Shown here piece after piece: positions 15,591 to 24,691 of a stretch of DNA of 64,000 nucleotides (position 1 is its first letter; each line of letters begins with the position of its first letter). The position numbers and the translations under genes are program-made. Below the pieces are notes generated by a model that saw only the letters and a program-made list of their open reading frames with translations, made no database searches and was not told the DNA's origin. Source of the stretch: DASZFV01 sp036494575 (GTDB lineage Bacteria > Myxococcota_A > Polyangia > Fen-1088); contig DASXOE010000147.1 of the NCBI GenBank assembly GCA_036494575.1, forward strand, positions 5,140-69,139, given 5' to 3'.

Positions 15591-18116
15591 ATGCCTGGAC
15601 ACCCGTCGAGAGTCGTTTCCTCGCTTTACGTTCTGCTGGTTCTGGGGGCGCTGGACGCTTGCGCGCGCGTCAAGCAGCCGGGCAGCAGCGGAGGTGGCGG
15701 CAGCGGCGGCAGCGTCCTCGGCTTCGCCGGCTCCGGCGGGCCAGGCACGGGCGGCGGGTTCCACACGGGAGCAGGCGGCGCGGCCGGCGTCGCCGTGACG
15801 CTCGACCCGACGCCTGGTGACTGCGGGCCCGGTGGCACTTGCGTGGACGGGTACGTCTGCACGACCGCCAACAAGTGCGGCAAGGCCGGCGCCTCCTGCG
15901 CGGCCGCGAGCGACTGTCAGGGCGACACGTATTGCTGCGCCGCCGATTGCCGCAAGGACGCCAAGCCTGACGCGGTCTGCATTCCGGGCAACGTCCCGCC
16001 CGGCGCGGCCTGCAAGGGCGCGGCGGTGGTCGGCGTCTTCTCGCCCCACGTGCAGTGCGAATGGACCGACGACACGAGCAGCTTCGTCGCGAGCTCGCCG
16101 CTCGTCGGAGATCTGCCGAACGACCCCAACTCCGCCGAGATCGTCTTCGTGTCCTTCGGCGGCACGTCCGGCGCCGACACGGGCGCGACGGTCGGCGTGC
16201 TTCGCATCATTGACGGCAACGACTGCAGGCTGCTCGAGACCATCTCCGATCCCCCAATCCGCGCCAACACGACGCCGGCCCTGGCCGACCTCGACGGCGA
16301 CGGCATCATCGAGATCGTCGCGCTCAAGGCCGACGGCAAGCCCGTGGCGTTCAAATGGAACGGAACGCACTACGCGCAGTGGTGGTCCGCGGCCACGGGC
16401 CCGAACGCCCTGACTGCCCAGATGTGGAGCGGCATCTCCATCCACAATCTCGACGACGACGCCGCGCCCGAGATCCTCGTGGGCACGAATTCGTCGGGTT
16501 TCATCTACACGTTCAACGGCCTCACGGGCGCGGAGGTCAGCGCGCCCGTGCCCGTCGGCACGTCGTTCAACGGCATGACGCCCGTCGTGGGCGACCTCGA
16601 CGGAGATGGCGTGCCCGAGCTGCTGACGAACTGGCAGAGCGGCGTCTTCATGAGCAAGTGGATGGGGCCCGGCATGGGCTGGGCGCCGCTGCAGGCCGGC
16701 CGCGCCGGGCAGCAGATCGCGAACTATCAGGTCGCCTCCCAGTTCGGCCTGGCGGACTTCGGCACGCCCATGGCCGGTGGTGGGTTCGATCCGAAGACCC
16801 TCGACGGCATCCCGGAGATCGTGACAACGGAGGCGGAGGTGGCCGGGCAGGTCTCGGTCCTGACGCTCACGGGCCAAGTCGTCATGAACGTGCTGACGAT
16901 GAAGGACCCGGGCTCGGCCGCCATCAGCGAGGGCGGCGGCTCGCCCGTCATCGGCGACTTCGACAACGACGGCTTCCCGGAGATCGGCGTGGCCGGCGGA
17001 TCGCGCTTTCGCGTGTTCGATCTCGGCTGCGCAGCGGGCGGCGCGGGGTGCGAGGCGCCTTTCGTCCGCTGGTCGAAGCCGTCGCAGGACGCGTCTTCCC
17101 GACAGACGGGCGCGTCGGTCTTCGACTTCGACGGCGACGGTAGGGCCGAGGTGGTCTACGCCGACGAATGCTTCCTGCGCATCTACGACGGCACGACCGG
17201 CGACGTCCTCTACTCGACGCCGCGCACCTCGGGGACCTGGTACGAAAACCCGGTCGTCGCGGACGTCGACCACGACGACCACGTCGAGATCGTCGTGAAC
17301 TCCGCCTTCAGCGTGCCTTGCCCCTTCAACGGGGTGCCAGGGACGCCCTATGTCGATCCCATCCACCCCGGCGTCCGCTGCCTCACGACCGACGACTGCG
17401 TGCTCGGGACACAATGCCAGTCCGGGTTCTGCCGCTGCACGGGCAATGCCCAGTGCGACGTCGGCCTGACCTGCCAGCCGCCGCTCGACGCCTCGAGCGG
17501 CAAAGTCTGCCGCTCCACGCACCCGAACGTCGATCCCAAGGTGACGCCGGTCAAGGGCGGCATCAAGGTCGTCAACGATCGCCTCGATCGCTGGGCCTCG
17601 TCGCTCCCCATCTGGAATCAGCACGCCTACTCGATCACCAACGTGCGGGCGAACGGGGCCATCCCGAAGATGTCCGAGTGGAAGCCAAACTGGACCGTCA
17701 CCGGGAAGGGCTACAACAGCTTCCGCCAGAACGCGCAGGGCACGGCGGGCGTCGACGACCTCCCCGACGTCACCGGGAAGCTCGATACCGGCAGCATCTG
17801 CCGGGTCACGGGCAAGAGCATCACGCTCACGGCCCGCGTGTGCAATCGCGGCAGCCGAGCCGTGGGCTCGAAGCTCCCTGCGACCTTCTACGACCAGAGC
17901 GGGAAGATCCTGTGCGTCTCCTACACGACCGAGCCCGTGCAAGGGAACAACGACTGCAAGCCCGTGAGCTGCTCGCTCGACGCGAGCACGCTTCAAGGCA
18001 CCGTTCGTCTCGTCGTCAACGACGACGGCATGGGCGGACGCACCACCGTCGAGTGCCGGGAGGACAACAACTCCGACGAGCTGACCGTCAAGCTCAGCGA
18101 TTGCATCATCCCGTGA
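15591..18116 (+). CDS. FG-GAP/VCBS repeat lipoprotein with Cys-rich motifs
   Basis: Surface lipoprotein of 841 aa. ATG 15591 is chosen because it gives a signal peptide with lipobox LDAC (Cys24) and has a purine-rich GGGGAAAGG upstream. A Gly-rich stalk leads to Cys-rich segments (about 75-130). FG-GAP-like propeller repeats with calcium-loop motifs follow: LADLDGDGIIEIV, IHNLDDDAAPEILVG, VGDLDGDGVPELL, IGDFDNDGFPEIGV, FDFDGDGRAEVVY and VADVDHDDHVEIVV. Next comes an EGF-like knot (CQSGFCRCTGNAQCDVGLTC) and a C-terminal CARDB-like beta domain (ITLTARVCNRGSRAVG). The propeller suggests binding or adhesion; no enzyme motif is visible. Such proteins are common and numerous in Polyangia. It follows the GH2 gene by 68 bases on the same strand. 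Confidence 0.85.
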   Translation: MPGHPSRVVSSLYVLLVLGALDACARVKQPGSSGGGGSGGSVLGFAGSGGPGTGGGFHTGAGGAAGVAVTLDPTPGDCGPGGTCVDGYVCTTANKCGKAGASCAAASDCQGDTYCCAADCRKDAKPDAVCIPGNVPPGAACKGAAVVGVFSPHVQCEWTDDTSSFVASSPLVGDLPNDPNSAEIVFVSFGGTSGADTGATVGVLRIIDGNDCRLLETISDPPIRANTTPALADLDGDGIIEIVALKADGKPVAFKWNGTHYAQWWSAATGPNALTAQMWSGISIHNLDDDAAPEILVGTNSSGFIYTFNGLTGAEVSAPVPVGTSFNGMTPVVGDLDGDGVPELLTNWQSGVFMSKWMGPGMGWAPLQAGRAGQQIANYQVASQFGLADFGTPMAGGGFDPKTLDGIPEIVTTEAEVAGQVSVLTLTGQVVMNVLTMKDPGSAAISEGGGSPVIGDFDNDGFPEIGVAGGSRFRVFDLGCAAGGAGCEAPFVRWSKPSQDASSRQTGASVFDFDGDGRAEVVYADECFLRIYDGTTGDVLYSTPRTSGTWYENPVVADVDHDDHVEIVVNSAFSVPCPFNGVPGTPYVDPIHPGVRCLTTDDCVLGTQCQSGFCRCTGNAQCDVGLTCQPPLDASSGKVCRSTHPNVDPKVTPVKGGIKVVNDRLDRWASSLPIWNQHAYSITNVRANGAIPKMSEWKPNWTVTGKGYNSFRQNAQGTAGVDDLPDVTGKLDTGSICRVTGKSITLTARVCNRGSRAVGSKLPATFYDQSGKILCVSYTTEPVQGNNDCKPVSCSLDASTLQGTVRLVVNDDGMGGRTTVECREDNNSDELTVKLSDCIIP

Positions 18117-18180
18117 GGGCGGGGCCTCGGCGGTCAGCATTCGCTCGTCCCGACGCGCGAATGGACTTATCTTTCCGGCC

Positions 18181-19068
18181 ATGATCACCTGGCCAGAGCT
18201 CGAGCTCAACGCGTGGCGCGACACCTACGCCACGCTCCAGCTCTACCTTCAGATCGTCGGCAAGATCCGTCTGGCGCTTACACCGAAGCTGAACCAGTGG
18301 TGGAACGTCCCGCTCTACCTGACCACGCGCGGGCTGACGACATCGCCTATGCCGTACGGCGATCGCACGCTGTCCATCGACTTCGACTTCACCGACCACC
18401 GGCTCGTCATCACCGACAGCGACGCGCACGTGCGCACGCTGGCGCTGACGCCGCGCACGGTCTGCGATTTCCACCAGGCGCTCTTCGCCGAGCTCGCCGC
18501 GCTCGGCGTGCGCGTTCGCATCGGCACGGCGCCGCAAGAGTGCCCGGTCAAGACCCAGTTTCCTGACGACACGGACCACGGGAGCTACGACCCCGCGGCC
18601 GCGCACCAGGTCTGGCAGGTGTTTCGCCGCGTCGAGCCCGTCTTCCAGACCTTCCGGTCCCGCTTCCGCGGCAAGTGCAGCCCCGTGCATCTGTTTTGGG
18701 GATCGTTCGATCTCGCCGTCACGCGCTTCAATGGACGGCGCGCCCCCGCGCGCGCGTCGTTGATCGACCGCGACGCGTATGACGAGGAGGTCATCTCGCT
18801 CGGGTTCTGGCCGGGAGACCCGTGGACGGGGAAGATGGAGGCTGCCTTCTACTCCTACACCGCGCCCGAGCCGCCCGGGTTGTCGGGCCAACCCGTGCGC
18901 CCGGCGGCCGCTTTCTACGGCTCCGACATGAAGGAGTTCTTCCTGCCCTACGACGTGGTCCGCCGCTCACCCGACCCGGCCGCCGCCATCCTCGACTTCG
19001 CGCAGAGCACGTACGACGCGGGCGCCACCCTCGCGGGGTGGGATCGCGAGGCGCTCGCCTACCCGTAG
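18181..19068 (+). CDS. DUF5996 family protein
   Basis: Soluble protein of 295 aa of unknown function. The N-terminal region (WPELELNAWRDTYATLQLYL, QIVGKIRLALTPKLNQWW, VPLYLTTRGLTTSPMPYG, LSIDFDFTDHRLVI) and VHLFWGSFDLAVTRFNGR are characteristic of the DUF5996 family. The gene ends 14 bases before an MFS exporter gene and probably shares its transcript. No catalytic role is known to me. Confidence 0.85.
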   Translation: MITWPELELNAWRDTYATLQLYLQIVGKIRLALTPKLNQWWNVPLYLTTRGLTTSPMPYGDRTLSIDFDFTDHRLVITDSDAHVRTLALTPRTVCDFHQALFAELAALGVRVRIGTAPQECPVKTQFPDDTDHGSYDPAAAHQVWQVFRRVEPVFQTFRSRFRGKCSPVHLFWGSFDLAVTRFNGRRAPARASLIDRDAYDEEVISLGFWPGDPWTGKMEAAFYSYTAPEPPGLSGQPVRPAAAFYGSDMKEFFLPYDVVRRSPDPAAAILDFAQSTYDAGATLAGWDREALAYP

Positions 19069-19082
19069 GGGGGGGCGCGCCC

Positions 19083-20627
19083 ATGTCGAGCTGGTGGCAC
19101 CCGCCCTGCGACGAAGGGGTCGTGCGTGGCAAGGCGGCGGTCGGCGGCGGCCGCGGCGGCCGGTGGATCCTCGCGACGACGATCCTCGGGTCGAGCCTGT
19201 CGTTCATCGACGGCACGGTCGTGAACGTGGCCCTCCCCGTCCTGCAGCTGAAGCTGCACGCCAGCGCGGCGCAGGCCCAGTGGGTCGTCGAGGCCTACAC
19301 GCTCCTGCTGTCGGCGTTCCTGCTCGTGGGTGGCGCTCTCGGCGATCGCTTCGGCCGCAGGCGCGTGTTCGCCGTCGGCGTGGCCATCTTCGCCGCGGCC
19401 TCGATGCTGTGCGGGGCCGCACCCAACGTCGACGCGCTCATCGCGGCGCGCGGCCTGCAAGGGTTCGGCGCGGCGTTGCTCACGCCCGGCAGCCTCGCCA
19501 TCCTGAGCGCGCACTTCGGGGACGACGAGCGCGGGCGCGCCATCGGGACGTGGTCGGGCTTCACCGCGATCACCACCGCCTCGGGCCCCGTCCTCGGCGG
19601 GTGGCTCGTCCAGCACGCGTCGTTTCGGTGGATCTTCTTCATCAACGTCCCTCTCGCCGCGATCGTGCTGCTCCTCGCGAGGTGGAAGGTGGCCGAATCG
19701 CGCGATCCCGAGGCCACCGGCCCGCTCGACTGGCGCGGCTCGCTCCTCGCGGCGGTCGGGCTCGGGTCCCTGGTCTACGGCCTCATCTCGTTCTCGTCAC
19801 CCGCCCATCGGACGTGGTCGCTCGTCGCCGTCGCGCTCGGCGCGGTCTGGCTGGCGATCTTCGTGAGGGTCGAGGGCCAGGCGGCGTCACCGATGCTGCC
19901 TCTCTCCCTCTTCCGCTCGAAGCCCTTCCTGGCGGCGAATCTGCTGACGTTGTTCCTTTACGGCGCGCTGGGCGCCACGCTCTTCTTCTGGCCCTTCACG
20001 CTCATCGGCGTGCACCGCTACGCCCCGGCGGCGGCCGGCGCCGCGATGCTCCCCTTCGTGCTCATCATGTTCGCGCTGTCACGATGGTCGGGCTCCCTCG
20101 TCGATCGCTACGGCGCGAGGAGGCCGCTCGTCGTCGGGCCCCTCGTCGCGGGCGCGGGCTTCTTTCTCTTCGCCGTTCCCGGCATGCACGGAAGCTACGC
20201 CTCGACGTATCTCCTGCCGACAGTCGTACTGGGGCTCGGCATGGCCATCAGCGTCGCGCCGCTGACGACGCTGGTCATGTCCTCGGTGCCGGGGGGCCGC
20301 GCGGGCACGGCCTCCGCCGTGAACAACGCCGTCGCCCGCACCGCCGGTCTGCTCTCCATCGCCGCGCTCGGGCTCGTCGTCTCCTTCGTCTTCTCGGCCG
20401 AGCTCCGCGCCCATCTCTTCGGCCACCTGCCGGAAGACGTCGTGCGCGCCGTCTGGTCCGAGCGAGACCGCCTCATCGACATCGACGTCTCGGCGCTGCC
20501 CGGCAGCGTGCGCGAGACCACGCGCGACGTCATCGCGCGCGCCTACCTGCAAGGGTTCCGCGCGACGGCGATCGTCTCGGCGGTGCTGGCCTGGACGAGC
20601 GCGGCGGTCTCGGCCGCGCTGCTTTGA
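19083..20627 (+). CDS. MFS multidrug exporter, DHA2 (14-helix, EmrB/QacA) family
   Basis: Inner-membrane drug:proton antiporter of 514 aa. Start at ATG 19083 behind a G-rich stretch; the frame is open upstream only as a shadow of the DUF5996 gene. Helix 1 has SLSFIDGTVVNVALP with the Asp typical of DHA2 proteins, motif A reads GGALGDRFGRRRVF, and motif C is GPVLGGWLVQHASFRWIFF. Fourteen hydrophobic segments fit the family length. The C-terminal loop (DVVRAVWSERDRLIDIDVS) is soluble. Substrates cannot be predicted. It follows the DUF5996 gene in an apparent two-gene operon and ends 15 bases from the convergent amylase gene. Confidence 0.92.
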   Translation: MSSWWHPPCDEGVVRGKAAVGGGRGGRWILATTILGSSLSFIDGTVVNVALPVLQLKLHASAAQAQWVVEAYTLLLSAFLLVGGALGDRFGRRRVFAVGVAIFAAASMLCGAAPNVDALIAARGLQGFGAALLTPGSLAILSAHFGDDERGRAIGTWSGFTAITTASGPVLGGWLVQHASFRWIFFINVPLAAIVLLLARWKVAESRDPEATGPLDWRGSLLAAVGLGSLVYGLISFSSPAHRTWSLVAVALGAVWLAIFVRVEGQAASPMLPLSLFRSKPFLAANLLTLFLYGALGATLFFWPFTLIGVHRYAPAAAGAAMLPFVLIMFALSRWSGSLVDRYGARRPLVVGPLVAGAGFFLFAVPGMHGSYASTYLLPTVVLGLGMAISVAPLTTLVMSSVPGGRAGTASAVNNAVARTAGLLSIAALGLVVSFVFSAELRAHLFGHLPEDVVRAVWSERDRLIDIDVSALPGSVRETTRDVIARAYLQGFRATAIVSAVLAWTSAAVSAALL

Positions 20628-20642
20628 TTCCCCACGCCTCGC

Positions 20643-22379
20643 TCAGAGCTTGGCGTTCACGTGCAGCGCCAGGGCGCTCTCGGCCGGAACCTGGAGGGAC
20701 GCTCCGCCCATGCCGTCGACCTCGACGACGCTGCCCGTGCAAGCCGCGGGGCTCGTGCCCACGGCCGGCGCGAAGTCACCGCTCAAGACGTCGCAGTATC
20801 TCCCGGGCGAAAGCCCCGTCTGCAGCGACCTCGTCAAGGCGCCCTGCTCGTGATTGATGACGACGAAGGCACGATCGCCGCGCGAGAACGCGAGCTGGTT
20901 CGCCCCGTCGTCCCACTCGTTCATGACGGGAGCACCGGCCGCGGCCTTGCGAAAGCCCACCATGCCGACGACGGTGCGCGCGCGGTGCTCGCAGATCCAG
21001 CCTCTGGTGGCGGGTGAGTAAGGGCCCGCCACGCAGCTCGGCGCGGTCGCGCCGACGGCGTAAACGGCGTGCGTGGTGTCACCGCCGTCGCTCGGGGGGC
21101 CCATGTCTCGGCCGGCCTGCGTCGTGCGGTCGAAACCGTAGCTCGACATCACCGACGGGTAGCCGTAGGGCCACGCCAGCATGAAGACCGTGGCGAGGTC
21201 GTGCGCGGCGCCGTCTTGATAAAAGACGGCGGCCGCGCGTTGGGTATCGTGATTGTTCACGAACGCCACAGCGCGCGCGCTCGGCAGAAGCGCCCAAGCC
21301 GACTCGCTCAGGAGCTTCAGCGACGACACCGTTTGCCCGTTGCGACCCAGGAACACGTCGCCCACGCCCTGGTACTTGAACTCGGTGACGTCGAGCTCCG
21401 CGCTGCCGCCGACGTCGAGGTAGTCGGTGGCGTGAACGGCCTCGCCGCCTGGGTCGATGACCTCCAGACAGTAGTAAGGCGTCTCGCTGGCGCGGGGCTT
21501 CACTTGCGACAAGATCGCTTTGACGTCGGCCGGCGCCATGTGCTTCGCGGCGTCCAGGCGGAAGCCGCGCACGCCGATTTGCAGCAGATCGTTCAAATAG
21601 CCGGCGAGCTTTGCCTGGACGGTCGCGCTGCCCGTGTCGAGGTCGGCGAGCCCCACGAGCTCGCACCGCTGCACGTGCTCGGCGCTCATCGCATAGTCGC
21701 TGTCCATGATCTGGCAGACCGGGCGGTGAAAGTCGGCGTCGGTGAACAGGTTTGGATAGGCGTATTTCGTGAACTTGGTCCCAGCGCTGCCGACGCCCGA
21801 GGTTTGTCCGGTCGTGTGATTCAGCACCGCGTCCACGTAGATGCCGACGCCCGCGGCGCGACAGCGTGAGACCATGTCGATGAGGTCTGCGCGGGTCCCG
21901 CTGCGGCTCTCGAGCGCGTAGCTCACGGTCTGGTAGCGCTGCCACCAAGGGTAAGCGTTGGCCGGCAACACCACGTGCTCGCTCGGCGGCGAGACCTGCA
22001 CGGCCGTGAAACCCCTCGGCCCGAGAAAATTCTCGCACTCGCGCGCGACGTCCGCCCAGCGCCACTCGAACAGATGGACGAATACGCCGCTCTGCGTGTC
22101 GTTCGGCAAAATCGGCGCAGCGGCGGAGCCGCCCATGCCCGCCACACCCGCCATGCCCGCCGCACCGGGCGTCCCCGCCACACCGGCCATCCCCGCCACA
22201 CCGGCCGAGCCGGCCACGCCGGCCACGCCGGCCGAGCCGGCCACGCCGGCCCCCGCGCCCGATGCTCCCGATGCGCCCGCGCTGGCCGCCGCTCCATCGT
22301 GGTCGGCGAGTGAGCTCGCTCCGCGAGAGCAGGCGAGCGCAAGAACGAACGCGCACCAGAGCGTGAGGGTCCGCAGCAT
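20643..22379 (-). CDS. GH13 alpha-amylase lipoprotein (Streptomyces/animal-type)
   Basis: Exported alpha-amylase of 578 aa. AAGGAG precedes ATG 22379. The signal peptide ends at Cys17 (ALALAC). Residues about 30-88 are a Gly-X-Y repeat stalk (AGVAGSAGVAGVAG). The catalytic barrel shows all four GH13 regions: DAVLNH; GFRLDAAKH with nucleophile D276; LEVID with acid E306; and FVNNHDTQR. VHLFEWRWADVARECENFLG and the GFRLDAAKH form are typical of the chloride-dependent animal/actinobacterial subgroup. It hydrolyses internal alpha-1,4 links of starch or glycogen. The gene lies 26 bases after the collagen-stalk lipoprotein gene on the same strand. Confidence 0.94.
   Translation of the reverse strand: MLRTLTLWCAFVLALACSRGASSLADHDGAAASAGASGASGAGAGVAGSAGVAGVAGSAGVAGMAGVAGTPGAAGMAGVAGMGGSAAAPILPNDTQSGVFVHLFEWRWADVARECENFLGPRGFTAVQVSPPSEHVVLPANAYPWWQRYQTVSYALESRSGTRADLIDMVSRCRAAGVGIYVDAVLNHTTGQTSGVGSAGTKFTKYAYPNLFTDADFHRPVCQIMDSDYAMSAEHVQRCELVGLADLDTGSATVQAKLAGYLNDLLQIGVRGFRLDAAKHMAPADVKAILSQVKPRASETPYYCLEVIDPGGEAVHATDYLDVGGSAELDVTEFKYQGVGDVFLGRNGQTVSSLKLLSESAWALLPSARAVAFVNNHDTQRAAAVFYQDGAAHDLATVFMLAWPYGYPSVMSSYGFDRTTQAGRDMGPPSDGGDTTHAVYAVGATAPSCVAGPYSPATRGWICEHRARTVVGMVGFRKAAAGAPVMNEWDDGANQLAFSRGDRAFVVINHEQGALTRSLQTGLSPGRYCDVLSGDFAPAVGTSPAACTGSVVEVDGMGGASLQVPAESALALHVNAKL
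22134..22262. repeat. Short-unit repeat encoding the Gly-X-Y stalk of the amylase
   Basis: Imperfect tandem repeats of 9-27 bases (units such as CCGGCCGAGCCGGCCACG) encode the (Gly-Val/Ser-Ala)n stalk. Slippage at such sequence could change stalk length between strains. Confidence 0.7.
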
Positions 22380-22405
22380 CGTCGGCTCCTTCTAGCGCGC
22401 GTTCA

Positions 22406-23572
22406 TCAGTAGAACGAGATCTCGTCGATCTCGAAATCGACGGCCGGTCCTTCGATGCTGACCCAATTGAGCGCCATGACGATGCCACCGTAGCTCGCGG
22501 GGTTGCCGAAGCCGGCCTGCATGAGCTCGCTGAAGAGCACGTGGTACTGCTGCCAGGCCGAACCGAGGAGCACCCTCTTCGAGGGATGGTCGTAGCAGCT
22601 CGACGCGCAATCGCCGTGATCGGCGACGGCCTGCGTCTGCGGGATCGCCACTTGGAGCGCGATGTCGTTGCTGGTCCCGGAGGTTCCCTTCGCCCAAAAG
22701 GTGACGCCCAGGAAAGCCGACGTGTTGGTGCACAACATCGTGAGGCCCGAACCCGCGCCGAAGGCCTGAAATCCACTGCCGGAGAGGTGCAGCGCCTTCG
22801 TCGTCGAAGAAGCCCCCGGCGTCACGACGGCGAGCGGGGCCAGCGTCGCGTTGGCCGTCGCGTCCTTGAACTCGTACCAATTGGCCAGGCTGCCGTCCTC
22901 GAAGTTGGCGATGGCGGCGGCCGCTGCCTTGACCTTCCCAGCGCACGCGCCCGTCACGACCATGCCGCCGGAGCCGCCCGTGCCCGTCGCTCCCGCGGCG
23001 CCCGTCCCGGCCGCGCCCGTCGTCCCCGCGGCGCCCGTGGTCCCCGCGGCGCCCGTGGTCCCCGCGGCGCCCGTTCCGGCCGCGCCCGTCGTCCCCGCGA
23101 CCCCGGTCGTCCCGGCGGCGCCCGTCGTCCCCGCGGTGCCCGTCTTTCCGGCTGCGCCCGTCGCACCGGCGGTGCCCGTCGCACCGGCGGCGCCCGTCGC
23201 GCCCGCCGCGCCCGTCGTTCCGGCCGCGCCCGTCGTGCCCGCCGCGCCGGTCGTTCCGGCCGCGCCGGTCTGTCCCGCAGCGCCCGTGGCGCCGCCGAGC
23301 CCCGACGTGCCAGCGAAGCCCGTCCCGATCCCCGTACCTTGATCGCCCGCCGCACCCGTGGAGCCGGCGCCGCCCCCACCCGCGGTGCCCAACCCCGCGC
23401 CCGCAGCGCCTGGGCCGCCCATCAGCGCACCGCCGTCGAGTGGGCTGTTGTAGCCCTCCGGCCCACCACACCCTACAGCCATCCCTGTCACCAGCGTCAG
23501 GGCGAACACTGACGCCAGCCTTGAAAGGGGGCTCACGCTAAATGAGTGACCGCTCCTGCTCCTGTCCGTCAA
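22406..23572 (-). CDS. Lipoprotein with collagen-like stalk and carbohydrate-binding-like domain
   Basis: Exported lipoprotein of up to 388 aa; no enzyme motif. The start is TTG 23572 or GTG 23536; both keep the signal peptide ending in AVGC (Cys35 from the TTG). Residues about 55-203 are Gly-rich, mostly perfect Gly-X-Y triplets (GAAGTTGAAGTTGAAG). The C-terminal 175 residues (ANFEDGSLANWYEF ... TKALHLSGSG ... FLGVTFWAKG ... SAWQQYHVLFSEL ... FEIDEISFY) form a jelly-roll-like domain similar to the one in the GH19 chitinase at 3447. Such domains usually bind polysaccharide. It sits between a nucleoside-hydrolase-like gene and the amylase gene, all on the minus strand, so it may display a sugar-binding module. 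Confidence 0.8.
   Translation of the reverse strand: MTDRSRSGHSFSVSPLSRLASVFALTLVTGMAVGCGGPEGYNSPLDGGALMGGPGAAGAGLGTAGGGGAGSTGAAGDQGTGIGTGFAGTSGLGGATGAAGQTGAAGTTGAAGTTGAAGTTGAAGATGAAGATGTAGATGAAGKTGTAGTTGAAGTTGVAGTTGAAGTGAAGTTGAAGTTGAAGTTGAAGTGAAGATGTGGSGGMVVTGACAGKVKAAAAAIANFEDGSLANWYEFKDATANATLAPLAVVTPGASSTTKALHLSGSGFQAFGAGSGLTMLCTNTSAFLGVTFWAKGTSGTSNDIALQVAIPQTQAVADHGDCASSCYDHPSKRVLLGSAWQQYHVLFSELMQAGFGNPASYGGIVMALNWVSIEGPAVDFEIDEISFY
22975..23300. repeat. Tandem short repeats encoding the (Gly-Ala-Ala-Gly-Thr-Thr)n stalk
   Basis: An 18-base unit (TCCCCGCGGCGCCCGTGG and variants) is repeated many times on the plus strand, reading GAAGTT on the minus strand. Several adjacent copies around 23031-23080 are identical. 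It is protein-coding low complexity and not a CRISPR array: there are no spacers. Confidence 0.8.
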
Positions 23573-23656
23573 CCGACTGTTTCCGAAATCCCAAGGTCCC
23601 GTGTCCGGAAATCAATTCGCGCCGCGCCGCGCGCAGGATCGTTCGGGCGACCGGGG

Positions 23657-24691
23657 TCAGAGAGAGGTCAGCGCCTGCCAGAACGCGTTGGTCCCGGTCA
23701 CGGAGTCTCCTTTGGAAACGACCCACACGGTGCCGCTGGCGTCGTTCGACAGGGCCGGCACGATCACCGTCAGCGGCGGCGTTCCCGTCCCTGCCACCGC
23801 TGAAGCGGTGCCCGACTTCGCCATGCGCGCGACCGTCTGCGCATATTTCGGCATGACCGCCGCCATGACGCTGATCTGATCGGAGGGGCCGAAGCCCGGC
23901 AGGATCGTGGGGCGCTTGGCGTTTATCCATTGGCCGAAGCGGTCATTCGGCAATTGGGCAACGCGCGCGTCGGAGACGTCCTGACTCTGCTCGTAGTAGG
24001 CGCTGACCTGGACGAAATGATAGCGAGCCACCACGATCGCATCCGCCCATGGATCCGAGTCTCCGTTCGGCGTCCCGACGGTCGCGGTGGAGGCATTCGC
24101 TTGACCCAACGACGACACCACGACGACCAGGTTCGCGATGGTGTGATCGATCAAGTAGGCGTCCGCGACGTCCGTGAGCTGGCCGCCCGTCGCGACGACG
24201 ATGGGTCGATAGTCGCGGCCCAGCCGATGGGCGGTGTCCCTGATTCGCTGAGCGCCCGGAGAATTGTTCGGCATCGTGTCCTCGATGATCCCGCTCGCCG
24301 GCGCGTGAAGCGGTGGCGAGGCGCTCTCGACCGGATCCGGCGCGCTGATCCCGCTCGCCCGCGCGGCGGCGACGAGGCCGGTCCAATCCTGGAAATTGGC
24401 GACGATGTCCGGCCAGTAAGGGCTCGCGTTCACGATGATGCCCACGAGGGTCATGCGGCCCGCGGCCGCCAGGGCGATGGCCATCTCGCCCTGCCAATTG
24501 TCTCGTCCGCCGTCGTTCTCGAGGATGACGGGATTCCGTTCGTCGATCGGCAACATGCCGTGCGGCGAGTCGAAGCCCGCGTCGAGCACGCCGCCTTCGC
24601 AAGAAAGCGCCACCGCGGAAAACAGCGGCAGCGACCACCGTCGGTGTCGGGTTGCGGAGCGCGGCGGCGTCAGAGGTCGCGGAACATTCAT
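23657..24691 (-). CDS. Lipoprotein resembling nucleoside hydrolases
   Basis: Exported protein of 344 aa. ATG 24691 overlaps the stop of the upstream gene (ATGA), which fixes the start; upstream open frame is shadow. The signal peptide ends near ALSC. The pattern NPVILENDGGRDNWQGEMAI, then MTLVGIIVNAS, and later IVVATGGQLTDVADAYLIDH resembles the nucleoside hydrolase fold (usual N-terminus DTDPGIDDA; usual middle GPLTNLA). Against the family's Asp cluster, the visible residues are E-N-D-G-G-R-D-N, so one or two calcium ligands appear changed. It may be a diverged or inactive member. It is the third gene of an overlapping sigma / anti-sigma-like / lipoprotein operon. Function unknown. Confidence 0.6.
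   Translation of the reverse strand: MNVPRPLTPPRSATRHRRWSLPLFSAVALSCEGGVLDAGFDSPHGMLPIDERNPVILENDGGRDNWQGEMAIALAAAGRMTLVGIIVNASPYWPDIVANFQDWTGLVAAARASGISAPDPVESASPPLHAPASGIIEDTMPNNSPGAQRIRDTAHRLGRDYRPIVVATGGQLTDVADAYLIDHTIANLVVVVSSLGQANASTATVGTPNGDSDPWADAIVVARYHFVQVSAYYEQSQDVSDARVAQLPNDRFGQWINAKRPTILPGFGPSDQISVMAAVMPKYAQTVARMAKSGTASAVAGTGTPPLTVIVPALSNDASGTVWVVSKGDSVTGTNAFWQALTSL

Noticed and set aside
15558..18224. 888-codon minus-strand open frame opposite the FG-GAP lipoprotein
   Set aside because: Antisense shadow; the plus strand has a signal peptide and propeller repeats, the minus product has no motif.
22975..23300. Possible CRISPR array
   Set aside because: Units are contiguous 9-18 base repeats in frame with the GAAGTT protein stalk; there are no unique spacers and no cas genes.
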